Positions 45,018 through 57,300 are shown, counted from the first letter of the stretch. The stretch is 64,000 nucleotides of DNA from Triops longicaudatus (GCA_022885665.1 JAGQDJ010000003.1:62001-126000); one strand, 5' to 3'. Numbers and translations are program-made. Notes: generated from the letters alone by a model not told the origin.

Positions 45018-48000
45018 ATGTCGAATCCCATCGAGTCGTACACGTTGCAGCAACAGGCAGTGGAAACCTCGTTTCGTCCTAGTGAATGGGACAACCGTTT
45101 AGGTAAGAATGCATTCGCAACCGGAAATGCGGTTTCTGATGAGTTATGACGCCCCGCAGATCGGATGCTGGACGATTTGCAAACCAGCATTTCGCCGCAA
45201 CGTGACCACGTGAACCGCAGACTGTTCCAGGAACAGCAAAGTTACGTGAATAGAAGCTACGGGCAATCCTCGCAAAGCCCCATTCCCGGTCTCAGTCCCG
45301 GCAACACCCAACGCAGCCGAAGTGCCTCCGCCCAACGCTACGCGCGTACCGAAATACAGGTAATTGCAATGATTATCCCTAACACGCCGAAACTTGTTAG
45401 CCATTGGCAATACGTAAAAGTCTGCATGACAAATAAATAAACAAATAAAAAAACCTTGAATACAAGCTACAAACAAATAAATTAATAGTGCGTAAATGCA
45501 GCCCAAATTACGACACTCCAAGCATAAAAGCGTACTTCTAACTTTAGGAGAGCACAAGCCCAGGTTTTCAGTCGGCCATTGCCAAGAATCGCTCTCGGAG
45601 TGCTCAGCGTGAGTACCGAGAGTACCATACTTACGGAGAGAGTGGAGATGGGACCTTATTGGTCGGAATGGCCTCGCCTGAGCCTGGATTGGAACTCGTG
45701 GATTCTGAAGAACCGGCCTTGCAATTGAATCCCGTTTCACGCAACAACTCTGACGTAAGCTTTTGTTGCCTAAACTCCTACTCTTCATTAAGTGCGTTTG
45801 CTAGTCGTTTCGTATATTTTTTTTGCATAGTTTGAACTATTTATTAAAATTAGTTCCGTATAACAGTTTAGCGACTGTATTGAATAATTCGTATATATAT
45901 GGGTATTAATATTAACAAACAAATAAATAATTAATCGTTTAGCGTGGTCGAGCTTTCGAGAAACGCACAGTGACCACCTACCGGTATAACAGATCTGCCT
46001 CGGGCCAAAGATCGGACGTCGAGTCACCTGTGCCAACCGATCGGCAATACAGAATGCGATCACCGGAACAGAGTAAATTGCAAAAATAACAACAACCTTT
46101 TTGTTTATGAGAACTATTTAATAGTCGAACCACCCTTAAAGCCTGAACGTACGCAAGCAAGCCGACTGAGGGAAACTCCAGCTTTACCGTTGCATCAAAG
46201 CACGCCACGACCCTCAGCGGCGGTGCCAGCTAACTTGGCCGTTCCAGCAGATTCTTCTCCTAACGAGATCGATTTAGCTCTCGAAGACCTTATTGCCACC
46301 GCTTCCAATCGGCACAACAACCCCGGCCACGCTCACCAAGCTGTGGTTACCAAAACAACCGTAACGACGCGCCACGTGGGACAGGACCTCCCTGCTGGCC
46401 ACCAGAGCGGCAGCACAGGCGAGAATGGAACCACGAGGCAGTATGCTTACAGCTACCGCACTCAACAAGTGCAGCAACAAGTCAATCAACAAAACTATGG
46501 TCAACGCGAGAAAGAAACGAGCATTGAAAGAGCTCCGATTGTCACCGAGCCAGAAAATGAACCACACTGGGAAAGTGCAAATAATACAACGGTAACCACG
46601 CGCCAAGTGGCCCAGGAGCATCAGTCTGGCCACCAGAAGAGCAGCACGGGCGAGCATGGCACAACTAGGCAGTATGCTTACAGTTACCGCACCCAGCAGC
46701 AACAAGCTCAACAAGGTTATTACGGCCAACACGAGCCTGAAAGGAGCGTAGAAAGAGCTCCTATTGTCACAGAGCCTGAAAATGAGCCACGCTGGGATGG
46801 CACATCTCACGCTGTTACAGAGAACGCCGCAGGAGGCGCGTCGTCTTACACCACGCGCTCCAAGTACACATACAGCTACCGTACGCAGCAATACGGTAGC
46901 TCCACCGACGGTCATCAGCACCAACACGTGGAAACCGTTCACTCTCCCGTGGACAAGACGAGACTGGCGATTAATTCCGAATCTTCACTCTCTTCCAACG
47001 TGACATCTGACGGACCTTCAAAACCTTTCTGCAACGTACCGACGCACGAAAACTACCCCGGGTACATGGACGGCCAGCGTCCTCCCGGCGAAAAGTACAA
47101 CACGTTGAGTTGCCATGTCCCAAGCCATCCACGCTTGATTTGCAACTGTGAGACTCATGACGATTTTCCCCGGTTCCACGTCCCCGAATTGCCTCCCAGC
47201 GCTGGATACGTCTGCAACATCCCGAACCACAGCCCTCTGCCGGCCTGCAATATCCCCGAGCACCCCAACTACCCTAATTTGCTGGGCAAAAGCCGCAACT
47301 CGCCCCATCCGGTCTGCACCATCAACGGCCACCCTCCGTTGCTCTGCAATATCCCCAAACACGCCAACTACCCCGAGTACGCCAAAACGTTAGGTCCACG
47401 CGCTCCACCCGTGTGCAACATCTCTGCGCACCCTCAAGTGTGCACCCTCCCCACGCACCCCGATTACCCCAAGCTGACCCAAGACTTGCCCCCCGGCACT
47501 GAGCCTTACTGCAACGTGCCCCAGCACGCCCAGATGGTGTGCAATGTCGACGACCACCCGGATTACCCCAATTTAATGACCAAGAACACGCCGCTTGCGC
47601 CACCTATGTGCACTGTCTCGACTCACCCGTCCTTGCTGTGCAATATTCCGAAGCATCCCCATTACCCGCAGTTCGGCCACAAGCTGCCACCCAACGCCCC
47701 TCCTACTTGCAACATTAAGGCTCACCCCTATTTCTGCAATATCCCCTTGCACCCCAATTACCCTAAATTGGCCCAAGATGCCCCTCCCAATGCCCTGCCC
47801 TCTTGCAACGTCCCTGGACACGACACAGCCCAGCCGATTTGCAACGTGGAAGACCATCCCGATTTCCCCAACTTGATGACAAAGAGCACCCCACTGTCGC
47901 CCCCTGTGTGCACGGTGGTAAATCACCCCCCGCTGCTCTGCAATATCCCTAAACACCCCAATTTCCCCGAGTTTTCGAACAAATTAGGGCCCAAGACCCC

Positions 48001-49780
48001 TCCTACTTGCAACATCAAGTCTCACCCGTATCTGTGCAACATCCCCTTGCACCCTGATTACCCCAAACTGGCCAAAGACGCCCCCCCTAACACCGAACCC
48101 TCGTGCAATGTCCCCACGCACCACCAACCCATCTGCAACGTGGACGACCACCCGGATTACCCCAACCTCATGAACAAAAACACGCCCCTGGCGCCACCTA
48201 TCTGCACCGTCCCGACGCACCCTTCCTTGCTGTGCAATATCCCTAGGCACCCCGAATTCCCTGCCTTCGCAGGCGAACTGGGTCCCAATTCTCCCCCGAC
48301 TTGCAATATCAAAACGCACCCCATCGTTTGCAACATCCCAGTGCACCCCGATTACCCCAAACTGGCCAAAGACCTGCCCGTAAATGTCAAAGAGCCGGTG
48401 TGTAATGTACCGAAGCACACACAGCCCATGTGCAATATTTCCGACCACCCCGACTTCCCGAGTCTCATGACGCGGAATACGCCCTCGGCCCCGCCCATCT
48501 GCACCTTGCCGACGCATCCTTCGGTGGTTTGCAACCTCAAGAAACACCCCGACTACCCGTTGTATGCTGGTGCCGACCCGCCCAACGCGCCACCGAAGTG
48601 CAACGTCAATTCACACCCCCATTTGTGCAACATCCCCGCCCACCCCGACTACCCTAAGCTGGCCCAAGACGCACCCCCGGACGCCGAGCCGTACTGCAAC
48701 GTTCCGTCGCATTTGCAGCCCCCTATGTGCAATTTAGGCGACCACCCCAACTACCCTCACCTGCTGGGTAAGAGCACGCCCCTTTCGGCTCCAGTTTGCA
48801 CCATCCCCTCTCACCCTCCCTTGATTTGCAACATTAATCGTCATCCAGACTTCCCTGCCTACGCCGGAGAAGTCGGCCCCGATTCCCCGCCCAAATGTAC
48901 CATCTTCTCCCATCCGCAGTTAATCTGCAACTTCCCGAACCACCCCGATTACCCTCGGCTAACCAAAGACGCCCCGCCCAATGAGCCGTTCTGCAACGTG
49001 CCCAGTCACCCTCTTACCGTCAAACCCAAGCTGTATACTCCTGCCGGTACTCCTGCTTCGCCCTTGCCAGCCCGTCGAGGACCTAGTGTCGGCCCGGAGC
49101 AACAAGCCCCGCCCAAGAAATTGGACGACTTAATGGCGTCGTTTTCGGGAGTCCCACAGGTTAGTAGTTTATTCATTTTTTAAAAAATGTTTGTTTAGTA
49201 TTTTAGACATATTTTACATGTGCTGTGTGTTTATACATACATTTGTGTGTTTTAGCCTATTACGGTAACCTCAACACCAGCGCCAGTACCCAAGAAACCA
49301 ATCATATCAGTCACGCCTGCAGCGAACGGAGCGCCTCTACCGGCTCAACCGCCCAAGGAACCTGTTGCTGCCGCAGAAGTACGCACTCCACAAAAAAGCA
49401 CCCCAGGACCGCCTGTTTACTATCCTCCTGGCCAAGATATGTTCAACAAGAAGGACGAACCCATGCAGGTAAGATAACAACGTCGACTACGCCATCTGTC
49501 GAGATTTTCGACCACAGTTTGGGCGTCAGCGACTAGCTTCGAACCTGTTCAAAGCTAGTTATGCGTTACGGTATCCCCAAATACTGAAAGTCACAAAAGA
49601 CACAAAACTAATCTATGTTCTCCATCTTAGTCCCGTACTTTGGACAAGAAGAAAGGAAAGAAAGGCCAATCCAAGAGCAAAGGAGAAGGGGGAGCCGCAG
49701 CAGGAGGTGCGGCCGGTGGCGCTGCCGTCGTTCCCATTTGCTTACCCGTTTGTTGTGCCATGCCTTGCGTTATTATGTGA
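45018..49780 (+). CDS. C-x4-H tandem-repeat protein with CaaX C-terminus
   Basis: Seven exons: 45018-45102, 45160-45359, 45548-45754, 45943-46072, 46125-49159 (3 kb), 49256-49468 and 49631-49780, giving 1,339 residues. There is no signal peptide. Residues 1-230 are Ser/Arg-rich with RSAS-type motifs. About 280-480 holds three Tyr/Gln-rich repeats built on YAYSYRTQQ or YTYSYRTQQ, two followed by ERAPIVTEPENEP. About 509-1170 holds 40 modules of the form C-N/T-x-x-x-H, usually followed by P-x-[YF]-P. They are grouped in super-repeats of six modules (~98-100 residues), for example CNVDDHPDYPNLM, CTVPTHPSLL, CNIPKHP, CNIKAHPY and CNIPLHPDYPKLA. Then come a Pro-rich linker, a Lys-rich patch (KKKGKKGQSKSK), a Gly/Ala segment, and ICLPVCCAMPCVIM. 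CVIM is a CaaX box of the farnesylated type, with extra Cys that could be palmitoylated. Cytoplasmic, membrane-attached and possibly metal-binding is inference. I cannot name a family. Confidence 0.85.
46320..46915 (+). repeat. Tyr/Gln-rich tandem repeats in coding sequence
   Basis: Two long units (starting TTVTTRHVGQ and TTVTTRQVAQ, about 75-80 codons each) and a third truncated one share SSTG-EHGTTRQYAYSYRTQQ-like cores and ERAPIVTEPENEP ends. They are recognisable at DNA level, so duplication is fairly recent or constrained. Confidence 0.8.
47020..49010 (+). repeat. C-x4-H super-repeat array (about 295-300 bp period)
   Basis: Forty C-x4-H modules counted by eye. From about 47230 to 49000 they fall into six super-repeats of six modules with a period of 98-100 codons. 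DNA of equivalent units (TGCAATATCCC, CACCCCGATTACCCCAA and similar words) is visibly alike. Codon third positions are C-rich, which also keeps long frames open on the opposite strand. Confidence 0.9.
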
Positions 49781-50085
49781 ATCTTTGTAATCGAATACTT
49801 TTCCGGGACATTTTCGAATTTAAATCAAATACCACTTAAAAAGGAACAAAACGGAAATGTCTTGCCTTGTGACTTTTTTTTTAAATTGTTAACTGGCCTT
49901 TTACATTAGTTTTTACGCTTGTTTGCTTGTCCTCTCTTAACTTATTTCCCCGAATTTTTAAACCCCGGTGACTTGGTGAATTTGCGGAAAAAGGACGAAT
50001 CTTACGATGTGAACTTTTGTTACTAGTTGCTGGCTTGCTCGCTGATATTTGCTAGTCTTAGTCAACGAGAAATATGGAACATTTT

Positions 50086-50091
50086 AATAAA
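50086..50091 (+). terminator. Poly(A) signal of the C-x4-H gene
   Basis: AATAAA about 305 bases after the stop codon; the only canonical hexamer in that spacer that I noticed. Confidence 0.5.
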
Positions 50092-50543
50092 CTAAAACCG
50101 TAATGAATACCTCCGAAATCTCTTTCTTCTATACATTACTGGTCAATTTTGTCTTCTAAACTGGAACAACTTTAAGTCGTGAACAGATACTACAAATTTC
50201 ATAGCACTTAAACTATGAACGATTTTCAAAATTTCTACCGTATTTTCTACCTGCTGTATGTGCGAGTTTACACATAACCGTCATTTCTTTACTTTGACTA
50301 TTCTGTAATTCATGTTCACTATAGTTTAAAACCTAGACTGTTAACAATACTTCATCCATTTTTCTTTCACTTTATACATTACGTGCACCCATTTTAGCTA
50401 AATTTTCTAAGCAATTTTGTAATGTTTAGAAATTTTGTTATCGAAGATAATTTTCTAAAACTTTCTACAGTTATTTAAATTTTTCTACTTAAAAGATTCA
50501 CTGCGAATTGCAGTATAAACAACAGAATATTTTGAATTACATT

Positions 50544-51827
50544 TCATCGGAACCAAAAGCTTACAGAGAAGCTCGTACTCAAAGACCGCACATAATGCCA
50601 CATTTTAGGCGGAATGTACAAAGTCATTCCTTCTTCTAAAATTCCTTCCCAATAAGGCGTGTCTTTTAGCTTCGGAAACTTCTCGTAATCCGGATGTTCA
50701 ACATCCACTTGGCTCGTATTAGACAACATACCCTCGTAAGGGTACAAATCCTCCGAATTCTCCTGCGCATACAGCCTCAGGTATTTGGAACCGACTACTT
50801 GGCACAGCAAATTGTGATCCGGGTCAAAATGGACCGGCGAGACTGTCCCGGCTGGTCCAAACCACGCATTGATGTGAATATCATCTAAATCGCCTTCGCC
50901 TAAAAAACAATAATCCGGCACCATAATATCTTCTTTCAATTCTGGGATTTGATCAAACAGCTGGTACTGGGCCAAGTACCCTACAGCAGTCCCGGACGCT
51001 TTTAGGTCAATGTATTGGCTCACAAAGTCGTTCAAAGTCATCAGCTTTTGCGTCCAGGCATCGTCCGTGTACTTGGACCCGATTTCGACCGGTACAGTCC
51101 TCGCACCCGCTAATTGCTTTAAGTAGGCCACGTTCCAATATCGAGCGCCGTTGAGCTGTCGCGCAGGCCAGTGATCCATGACATGCGGAATGAAGGCTGG
51201 TACGTCGCTAGCTCTCATCAACGCCATAAAAGCTTCCATATCAACTTCCGAATACGTCGGAATCGGTTTTGCGTTCTGACTAGTACCAAGAGGGTACTCT
51301 GGGCGGGGCTTCTTGGCTACCGAGCCTGATACCGACTCATCGTGAATTTTCTGGTTTTGGCCCGTGCTAGGGCAAGAAGGGGACAAGTATTGGAGTGTAA
51401 TGAAGCTTGCCATGCGCGTAAGTACGTGGTTCAGTACGGGCGCGCCCATTATGAGCCCTAGATCGCACGCAGCCACGATGTTTTGCGCTTTTTCGGACAA
51501 ATTTTGGGTTTGTGCCAACGGTAAGAGAGCTAGGTAAAGAGCTTTGCAAATAGAAGCGTAAGAATAAACGTATCTGAAATGGAGGCTGATATCCTTCCAG
51601 TGACCGGTATTGAGGTCTTCCCATGTTCTATCCAGGATGTCTTGAGCCAAGGCCAAGTTGACTTGTGCTTTACGGTGACGCTCGACAGGATCGTAAAGCG
51701 AGCGGATGCACTGTTCTAAAAATAGGCGCAGGGCAATTTCCGTGTCCGTTAGAGTGTCAACGGTCCAGTCAGCCGGAGAGACAGGCAGTAATGCAATTAA
51801 TGGGGTAAACAAGTCCTCGTCGCTCAT
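50544..51827 (-). CDS. KDM8: JmjC-domain dioxygenase KDM8/JMJD5
   Basis: A single minus-strand coding exon of 427 residues (human 416). The N-terminal half is helical (LRLFLEQCIRSLYDPVERHR and on). A low-complexity linker with KKPRPEYP leads to the JmjC domain from about residue 205. The Fe(II) ligands are His333 and Asp335 in PVHFDPDHN and His411 in MWHYVRSL; Lys348 in GSKYLRLYA is placed to bind 2-oxoglutarate. The C-terminus SFSVSFWFR matches the family ending SFSVSFWWS. KDM8 hydroxylates arginine in chromatin and RCC1-type substrates, and a histone demethylase or tail-clipping role is disputed. The start was set at MSDEDLF, because the sequence just upstream (TATATTCTTAG) is a good acceptor, so a non-coding or short first exon lies further right. 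The gene is divergent from SFT2D. Confidence 0.95.
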   Translation of the reverse strand: MSDEDLFTPLIALLPVSPADWTVDTLTDTEIALRLFLEQCIRSLYDPVERHRKAQVNLALAQDILDRTWEDLNTGHWKDISLHFRYVYSYASICKALYLALLPLAQTQNLSEKAQNIVAACDLGLIMGAPVLNHVLTRMASFITLQYLSPSCPSTGQNQKIHDESVSGSVAKKPRPEYPLGTSQNAKPIPTYSEVDMEAFMALMRASDVPAFIPHVMDHWPARQLNGARYWNVAYLKQLAGARTVPVEIGSKYTDDAWTQKLMTLNDFVSQYIDLKASGTAVGYLAQYQLFDQIPELKEDIMVPDYCFLGEGDLDDIHINAWFGPAGTVSPVHFDPDHNLLCQVVGSKYLRLYAQENSEDLYPYEGMLSNTSQVDVEHPDYEKFPKLKDTPYWEGILEEGMTLYIPPKMWHYVRSLSTSFSVSFWFR

Positions 51828-52427
51828 CGTGTAGGCGTTTCTAAGAATATATTTTGTGTTATAAGACGTTTTACTAAGAAATGCTCTCTTAATATACTCC
51901 AAAAATTGTTCATTGTTGCATTAAAAGCAGATTTAACTCCACAGATAATAACTTACCAACAATGGACGGCAAAAGTTGAATGCTTTGACTGAAATTGCAT
52001 GTTTGTTTACAGGAAAGTTGCTTTTCATAGCCTCACAGCTGTTTGTAGCGGGAAATGCTTTTGAAAAGAATTATACTGACGATCATGAATCGATTACAGA
52101 AAGATTGGGACTTTCGTTGATCCAAGATGGCTGACTCCATAGGAACCGTTACCCGTGAACTGATACGAAGGAGCCCTCGTTCGCTGCTCGGTATTACACC
52201 TGGAAAAGGAAAAATATTTGTGTGGTGGCAAATTTTTGTTTATTTGAAAGTCTCTGATTAAATAGCTATTTTGCGTAGTATTAATAGAATATTTGCGCCA
52301 ATATCTTAGCAAACAATAAAATCTTAGTTATAGGCTTCTTTCTAGTCGGTAAGTCTTTGAAAATTTGGTTCGACTACGCAACTGTATTAAATCCCAAGGA
52401 TTTAAACGATTGCTTTAAAATTAGGCT
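51828..52427. promoter_or_regulatory. Divergent promoter region of KDM8 and SFT2D
   Basis: About 600 bp separate the two start codons, which face away from each other. It contains CCAAGATGGCTGAC at 52122-52135, a YY1/Pho-like AAGATGGC core. There is no TATA box. The SFT2D start is preceded by an acceptor-like TTAAAATTAG, so a leader intron is possible. Confidence 0.5.
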
Positions 52428-53112
52428 ATGATGGATAAACTGCGACGAGTATTGAATGGTAACGACGCTGAAGATGAAGAGCGAGGATTTGTTACACAGG
52501 TAATTTTACTCTAGAAATTCTACGTGGTTTTATCACGTGATCATGAATGCAACTTGTTGCGCATATTTATTTGTCTTTTTTTTTAGGTGATGGACTCATC
52601 CACATTAAGTTGGTCCACTCGTGTCAAAGCATTTATTGGCTGTTTTCTGCTAGGAATAGTACTATCCGTCCTTGGTAGCATAGTGTTAGTTTTGCACCGA
52701 GGTTTAACCCTCTTTTCTATATTTTACACTTTGGGAAATGTCACCGCCTTGGCAAGGTAATTGCTATTATTTTTAATTTAAATTTTGAGATAATGTAATG
52801 TCAATATTTCCATAGCACCTGTTTCTTGATGGGTCCAGTTAACCAATGTAAAAAGATGTTTGCTTCCACACGAGTTGCCGCTACAATTGCGATGATCTTA
52901 TGTCTCGTTCTTACGTTATTGTCTGCCTTTCTGGTAAATTTAATTCATTTGAAGCCGCAGCTTTTCATATTTATCGATTTTAGTGGAAAAAGAACGGTCT
53001 TGCATTACTTTTCTGCCTTCTCCAATTTTTGGCCATGACGTGGTATTCCCTTTCCTACATTCCTTACGCGCGAGATGTGGTGAAAAAAGCCGTAAACGGA
53101 TGCTTAGGATAA
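52428..53112 (+). CDS. SFT2D2: SFT2-domain vesicle-transport protein
   Basis: Four exons: 52428-52499, 52587-52756, 52816-52933 and 52984-53112, giving 162 residues (human SFT2D2: 160). The N-terminus MDKLRRVLNGNDAEDEERG matches MDKLKKVLSGQDTEDRSG. SSLSWSTRIKGFIACF becomes STLSWSTRVKAFIGCF. FYTLGNVTALAR, then FLMGPVNQCKKMF, follow, and the end is WYSLSYIPYARDVVKK, so nearly every conserved block is present. Four membrane helices are predicted. SFT2 proteins sit in the Golgi and endosomes and assist retrograde vesicle fusion, first seen in yeast as Sft2p with Sed5p. Two adjacent in-frame ATGs start the protein; the second (52431) gives the family-typical MDKL. Confidence 0.95.
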
Positions 53113-54318
53113 ACGCCGTCTTCCTTTTGTATTTATAAACAACAAAGTGATAAATTGTCGACAATCCATAGTCCAGGGGTTAATATACTGAACCTGTGTG
53201 CCTTGTATTTGTGGCTTGATTTTAATGTCCCGTGCCTCACATTACGGAAACGCACGTTCTAATACACATATTTCTACGTCCGAAACTGTTCGAAACGGTC
53301 CTGTGTTTTGTACTTTTTTTTCTCGCAATAACAGACTTAAGTTATGATTGATCCTTCTTGATTTTATACATTTTATAGCTTCAGACATTAAAAATCAAAA
53401 GTAAGCTATGTTCGGCAATGGAGAATAGTAAACTCTTTGGGAGTTAGCTCCTAATCGTAAACTGCTTGCGAAAGTTTCCAAACGAAACATTCTTGGGAGC
53501 TTAGTACGAAAGACCGTAACGTATACCTTATGGTACAATAGTTATGTTAAAAACAGTGATCACCTATATGTACAGATTATTCATATATCGAAAAAGCAAC
53601 ATCAACTTTCCAGTGGGACCGCTTGTAGGATTTATGTTCAGGAGGTTTTACTTTGCACTTTTCATGACATTTGTCTGAAAGGTAAGATACCAGGGTAAAA
53701 TACCAACTTTAGAGTAAGTTAATAAAGCTTTCACTCTAACGAGACATGGTGACACCAATAATAACTAAATTAATATTGTTCTAGCTTACATGTTGCAATA
53801 TCCTTTCTATTCCGTGTAAGAGCACCGGTCCCGCGTTAGGGGATTCAAATTCCTTGCTGTTCGCCAACCGCAGAAAGAAAACTGTATCCCAGTTCGCGTA
53901 TTGGTAATTGGCACGCGAGAAGGCGTGAGTAAGCCCAGCTAGTTCCCGACTCTGCCGATCGCTGGCGTAGGGCTCGCTACACCGATTCTTTTATCCACAG
54001 ACGTTTCTCAAGTGCAGCCATTTTGAAAACAATCTTAAATTGTATCTAAATAATACCACGGTGACATTATAACCACAGGGAATAATTGCTTCACCTACTT
54101 GTGCTCATTTTTTCCTCAATCCTGCTGAATTTCTGGGTTCCGTGTGGCTGTAGAACCTCCAGCAATTCCAAGTGTAAAACAGTGGAACTTGATACATTTT
54201 TCCTGTGAATTTTTGTCCATCATGTGATGGTTACATAAACGGGTGTAAATAACCGCTAAAGTGCCAGAATAGATTGATTTCGCTGTTGAAACTCAAGCTG
54301 AACCCCCAAGCCACCAAC
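53113..54318. other. Intergenic and SCAF promoter region
   Basis: SFT2D 3' UTR on the left. Toward the right, GCAGCCATTTTG at 54014-54025 reads CAAAATGGCTGC on the minus strand, again YY1/Pho-like, about 300 bases before the SCAF start codon. No other gene is recognised. Confidence 0.5.
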
Positions 54319-57300
54319 ATGGACAGCGTTAAGTATTTTAACGCCGAGGTAAGCTTTTTCTGTTTGAACCTATAACGCGTGGTAATTAACTAATTTGTAT
54401 CCTTGTAGTTAACTAGTGTGTCTAGCCAATCTAAACCAAGAGAAAACTGCAGGAAAATTTGCTCAAGTTATCACGAATTCGGAAAATTGGGAAAACTAAA
54501 AAAAAAATATCCCGCGTTTTTACTGTCCACAATACCATGACCATCCGTTATCTAAATTATTTTTTCCTAATTTATTCCATCAGAAATTCTTGAAGGTCTC
54601 AAAGTTCGCTTATACCGGTCTATTCCTCGTTGTCCATAACATCAAGGTTTTATTCTATGTTGCACAGGAACGATAAAATTGCTCAAGTCTGAAAAAAATG
54701 ACCTGAATTTCTGGGAACTAAAATGCCAAATCGCTGAAAATTAAAAAAAAGTTTTCAGACTCATTTCAATGGGCGTGTCTTGTATTTCTGCAGCTCTCGA
54801 GCTTGTACGAGGTGAAGCCTCCGATCTCCAAGGCGAAAATGACAGCAATCACGAAAGGCGCCATCAAAGCCGTGAAATTCTACAAACACGCGGTCCAAAG
54901 CGTGGAGAAGTTTATCCAAAAGTGTCGTCCCGATTACAAGATTCCGGGCCTCTACGTCATCGACTCGATCGTGCGCCAATCGCGGCACCAATTCGGCGCT
55001 GACAAGGACGTCTTTGCGCCCCGTTTCGCCAAAAACATCCAAACCACTTTCTATTACATCTACCAATGCGCTCCCGAAGAGAAAGTACGCTTTTAAAACG
55101 CCTGCAAATTTTATTTTTTTTAAAAGAACATGTTTTTCTATTTTTTGAGGCGTGTTTTATCTCTATTAATTTTTTTCTTTTCTTTTTTTTATATTCGTAT
55201 TTTATTTCGTTTATTTTTTATATTTTTTGGTATTTTGTCGGCATTTTATTATTTTTGTTTTTATTTTTAAAATATATTTTATGTAATTTTTTGAGTAGTT
55301 TATTTCATTTTGAGCACTTCATTTCGTTTTTGTATTCTTTTAGTATTTTGGGGGGATTTTATCTTCCGGATTTTATTTTTAGTATTTTTGTATTTTATTT
55401 TTGAGGATTTTATTTCGTTTAATTACTTTTTTTTTTGGTTGAAATATATTTGCAGGGAATAATCTTGTTTTTCTTTAAAATTTTCAAAGAGCAAAGTTAT
55501 ACGAGTGCTGAATTTGTGGCAAAAGAACGCGATCTTCCAGCCCGAGGTGATTCATCCCTTGTTTGACATGGCGGATCCGCTGCACCCGAAATACAAAGAA
55601 CAAGCGTTATTAGCCAGTGCGAGAGCGATGGGCAAACCTGACGCTTCGCTGGGGATAGAATGCTTAAACGGAGCTTCCAACCGCGATTCCACGGGCGATA
55701 AGGAAGAAGGGTCGCAGGTAAAAAGAAATCGTCCTAAGACTTCGTAGAAATTAAGGAGATAATGAAGTTTAACATGGATTTTGTGTCAACACTTAGAACT
55801 GATTTTGTCGTAAATGTTTCGGATCTTTTAAACTGAACGTTTTTGTGCATACTTTTCTCAAGATAGCTGTGGTAGAAGTAGAGGAACTAGGATTAGTAAG
55901 AAATTGGCGAAAAAACATTTTATTTAAAGTGATAACTTGTGTTAGGCAGAACGATTTATTGACAGTTATTTTCTTCTGTGGAACTTAGTTTTCTCGTGTG
56001 TAAAACAGCGAAAGGGAGCCAATAGGTCAAAGCTAATACTTTTTTTGTGGGTGTATCGCTATTTTACCTAAGTTAAACTCTTTTTTTTATTTTTAATACA
56101 ACAGTTGTTAATGGGATCATTACCAACGGTCGGAGGCTCAGACATGAGTTTGAATACGCGGTTACAGCAATTGCAGCATTTGCTGGGAGACAATAAGGCA
56201 GAAGGCAACCCAGAGCCTGGACAGGTAAAACTGATTTCGTTTTATGTCAGTTAACGTTAGCTTAGTTTATTTTGATGAAATGATAAATGACACGCGATTT
56301 TTATTATTATTATTTTAGGAAAGGAAGACTGTAAGAAAGTCTCAATAAAAAATTGATAAGGAAAGTTTGCTAATTGTGCCTTTTTGGGTGAATATTTCGC
56401 AGGTTCGCTTTAACAAAAAGTTACTGGACTTCGACTACGACGAAGATGACGACGACGGTGGAGGGGGCGGGGGAATGGACCGGAGTGACACGCCCCCTCC
56501 GAACCCCAAAGCACTCCCACCACCACACCAACCAGGGCAGCCAATGGATGCATTAGGAAAGTAAGTTCCTGGGAAAACTTTGAGATGTTTACATGTAACA
56601 CCCGATTTTCTTTCGTTTTTTTGTAATAAAAATAATTAAAATTGTAACAAAAATGGTTACAGTGGTAATCGTAATAGGAGTACAATGAGTTAGGTAAGGT
56701 CTAATGTGTTAACAAGCAACTATCTTTTCTTGCACCCCACTTTTCAAGATCAAGATTTATATTCTCGTCATGGTTGTTAAAAACTTTATTACTTCTGTAT
56801 CGCAATTTCCTTAATTACTTATTATTACAAACCAAAAGCCATGTTCTAATTTTCTTAAAAAATTACAGCTTACTTGCCAATCCCAACATCTTACGTCACT
56901 TGCAAAACATCCAACATCAAATCAGTCAGCCGATGCCCAACATGCTTGGTTCTTCCTCACAGGCTTCACAAGAAACCAAGGTGAGCGATTGTTTCTATCC
57001 TTAAAAAAAATCTTTTCTTTTAACGAAAAAGAAAATGTCTCCGTTGGAACTTAGCACTTAATAGGGTGACGGCTATTTATTTACTTACGTATTTATTTTG
57101 CCATTCCATTTTTACTGCCAAAAGAATGAGGCCGGCAATTCCGACGTACGAGGCATGCCGCCTCCGCCGTTCGGCTTTCCGATGGACATGACGCAACCGC
57201 CTCCGGGCTTTCCACACATGCCCATGGGCTTGTCCTTGCCCCATTTGGGCATGCAAATGCCCATGAACATGGGCATGGGAATGCCCATGCATCCCGGCAT

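Noticed and set aside
46274..46942. Long minus-strand open frame opposite the Tyr/Gln-rich repeats
   Set aside because: It mirrors a strongly supported plus-strand exon. The openness follows from repeat codon usage, and the protein is a Leu/Val-rich artefact without domains.
47573..48547. Minus-strand frames opposite the C-x4-H array
   Set aside because: The repeats and C-rich third positions keep the antisense frame open. The translated repeats are only the shadow of the plus-strand ones.
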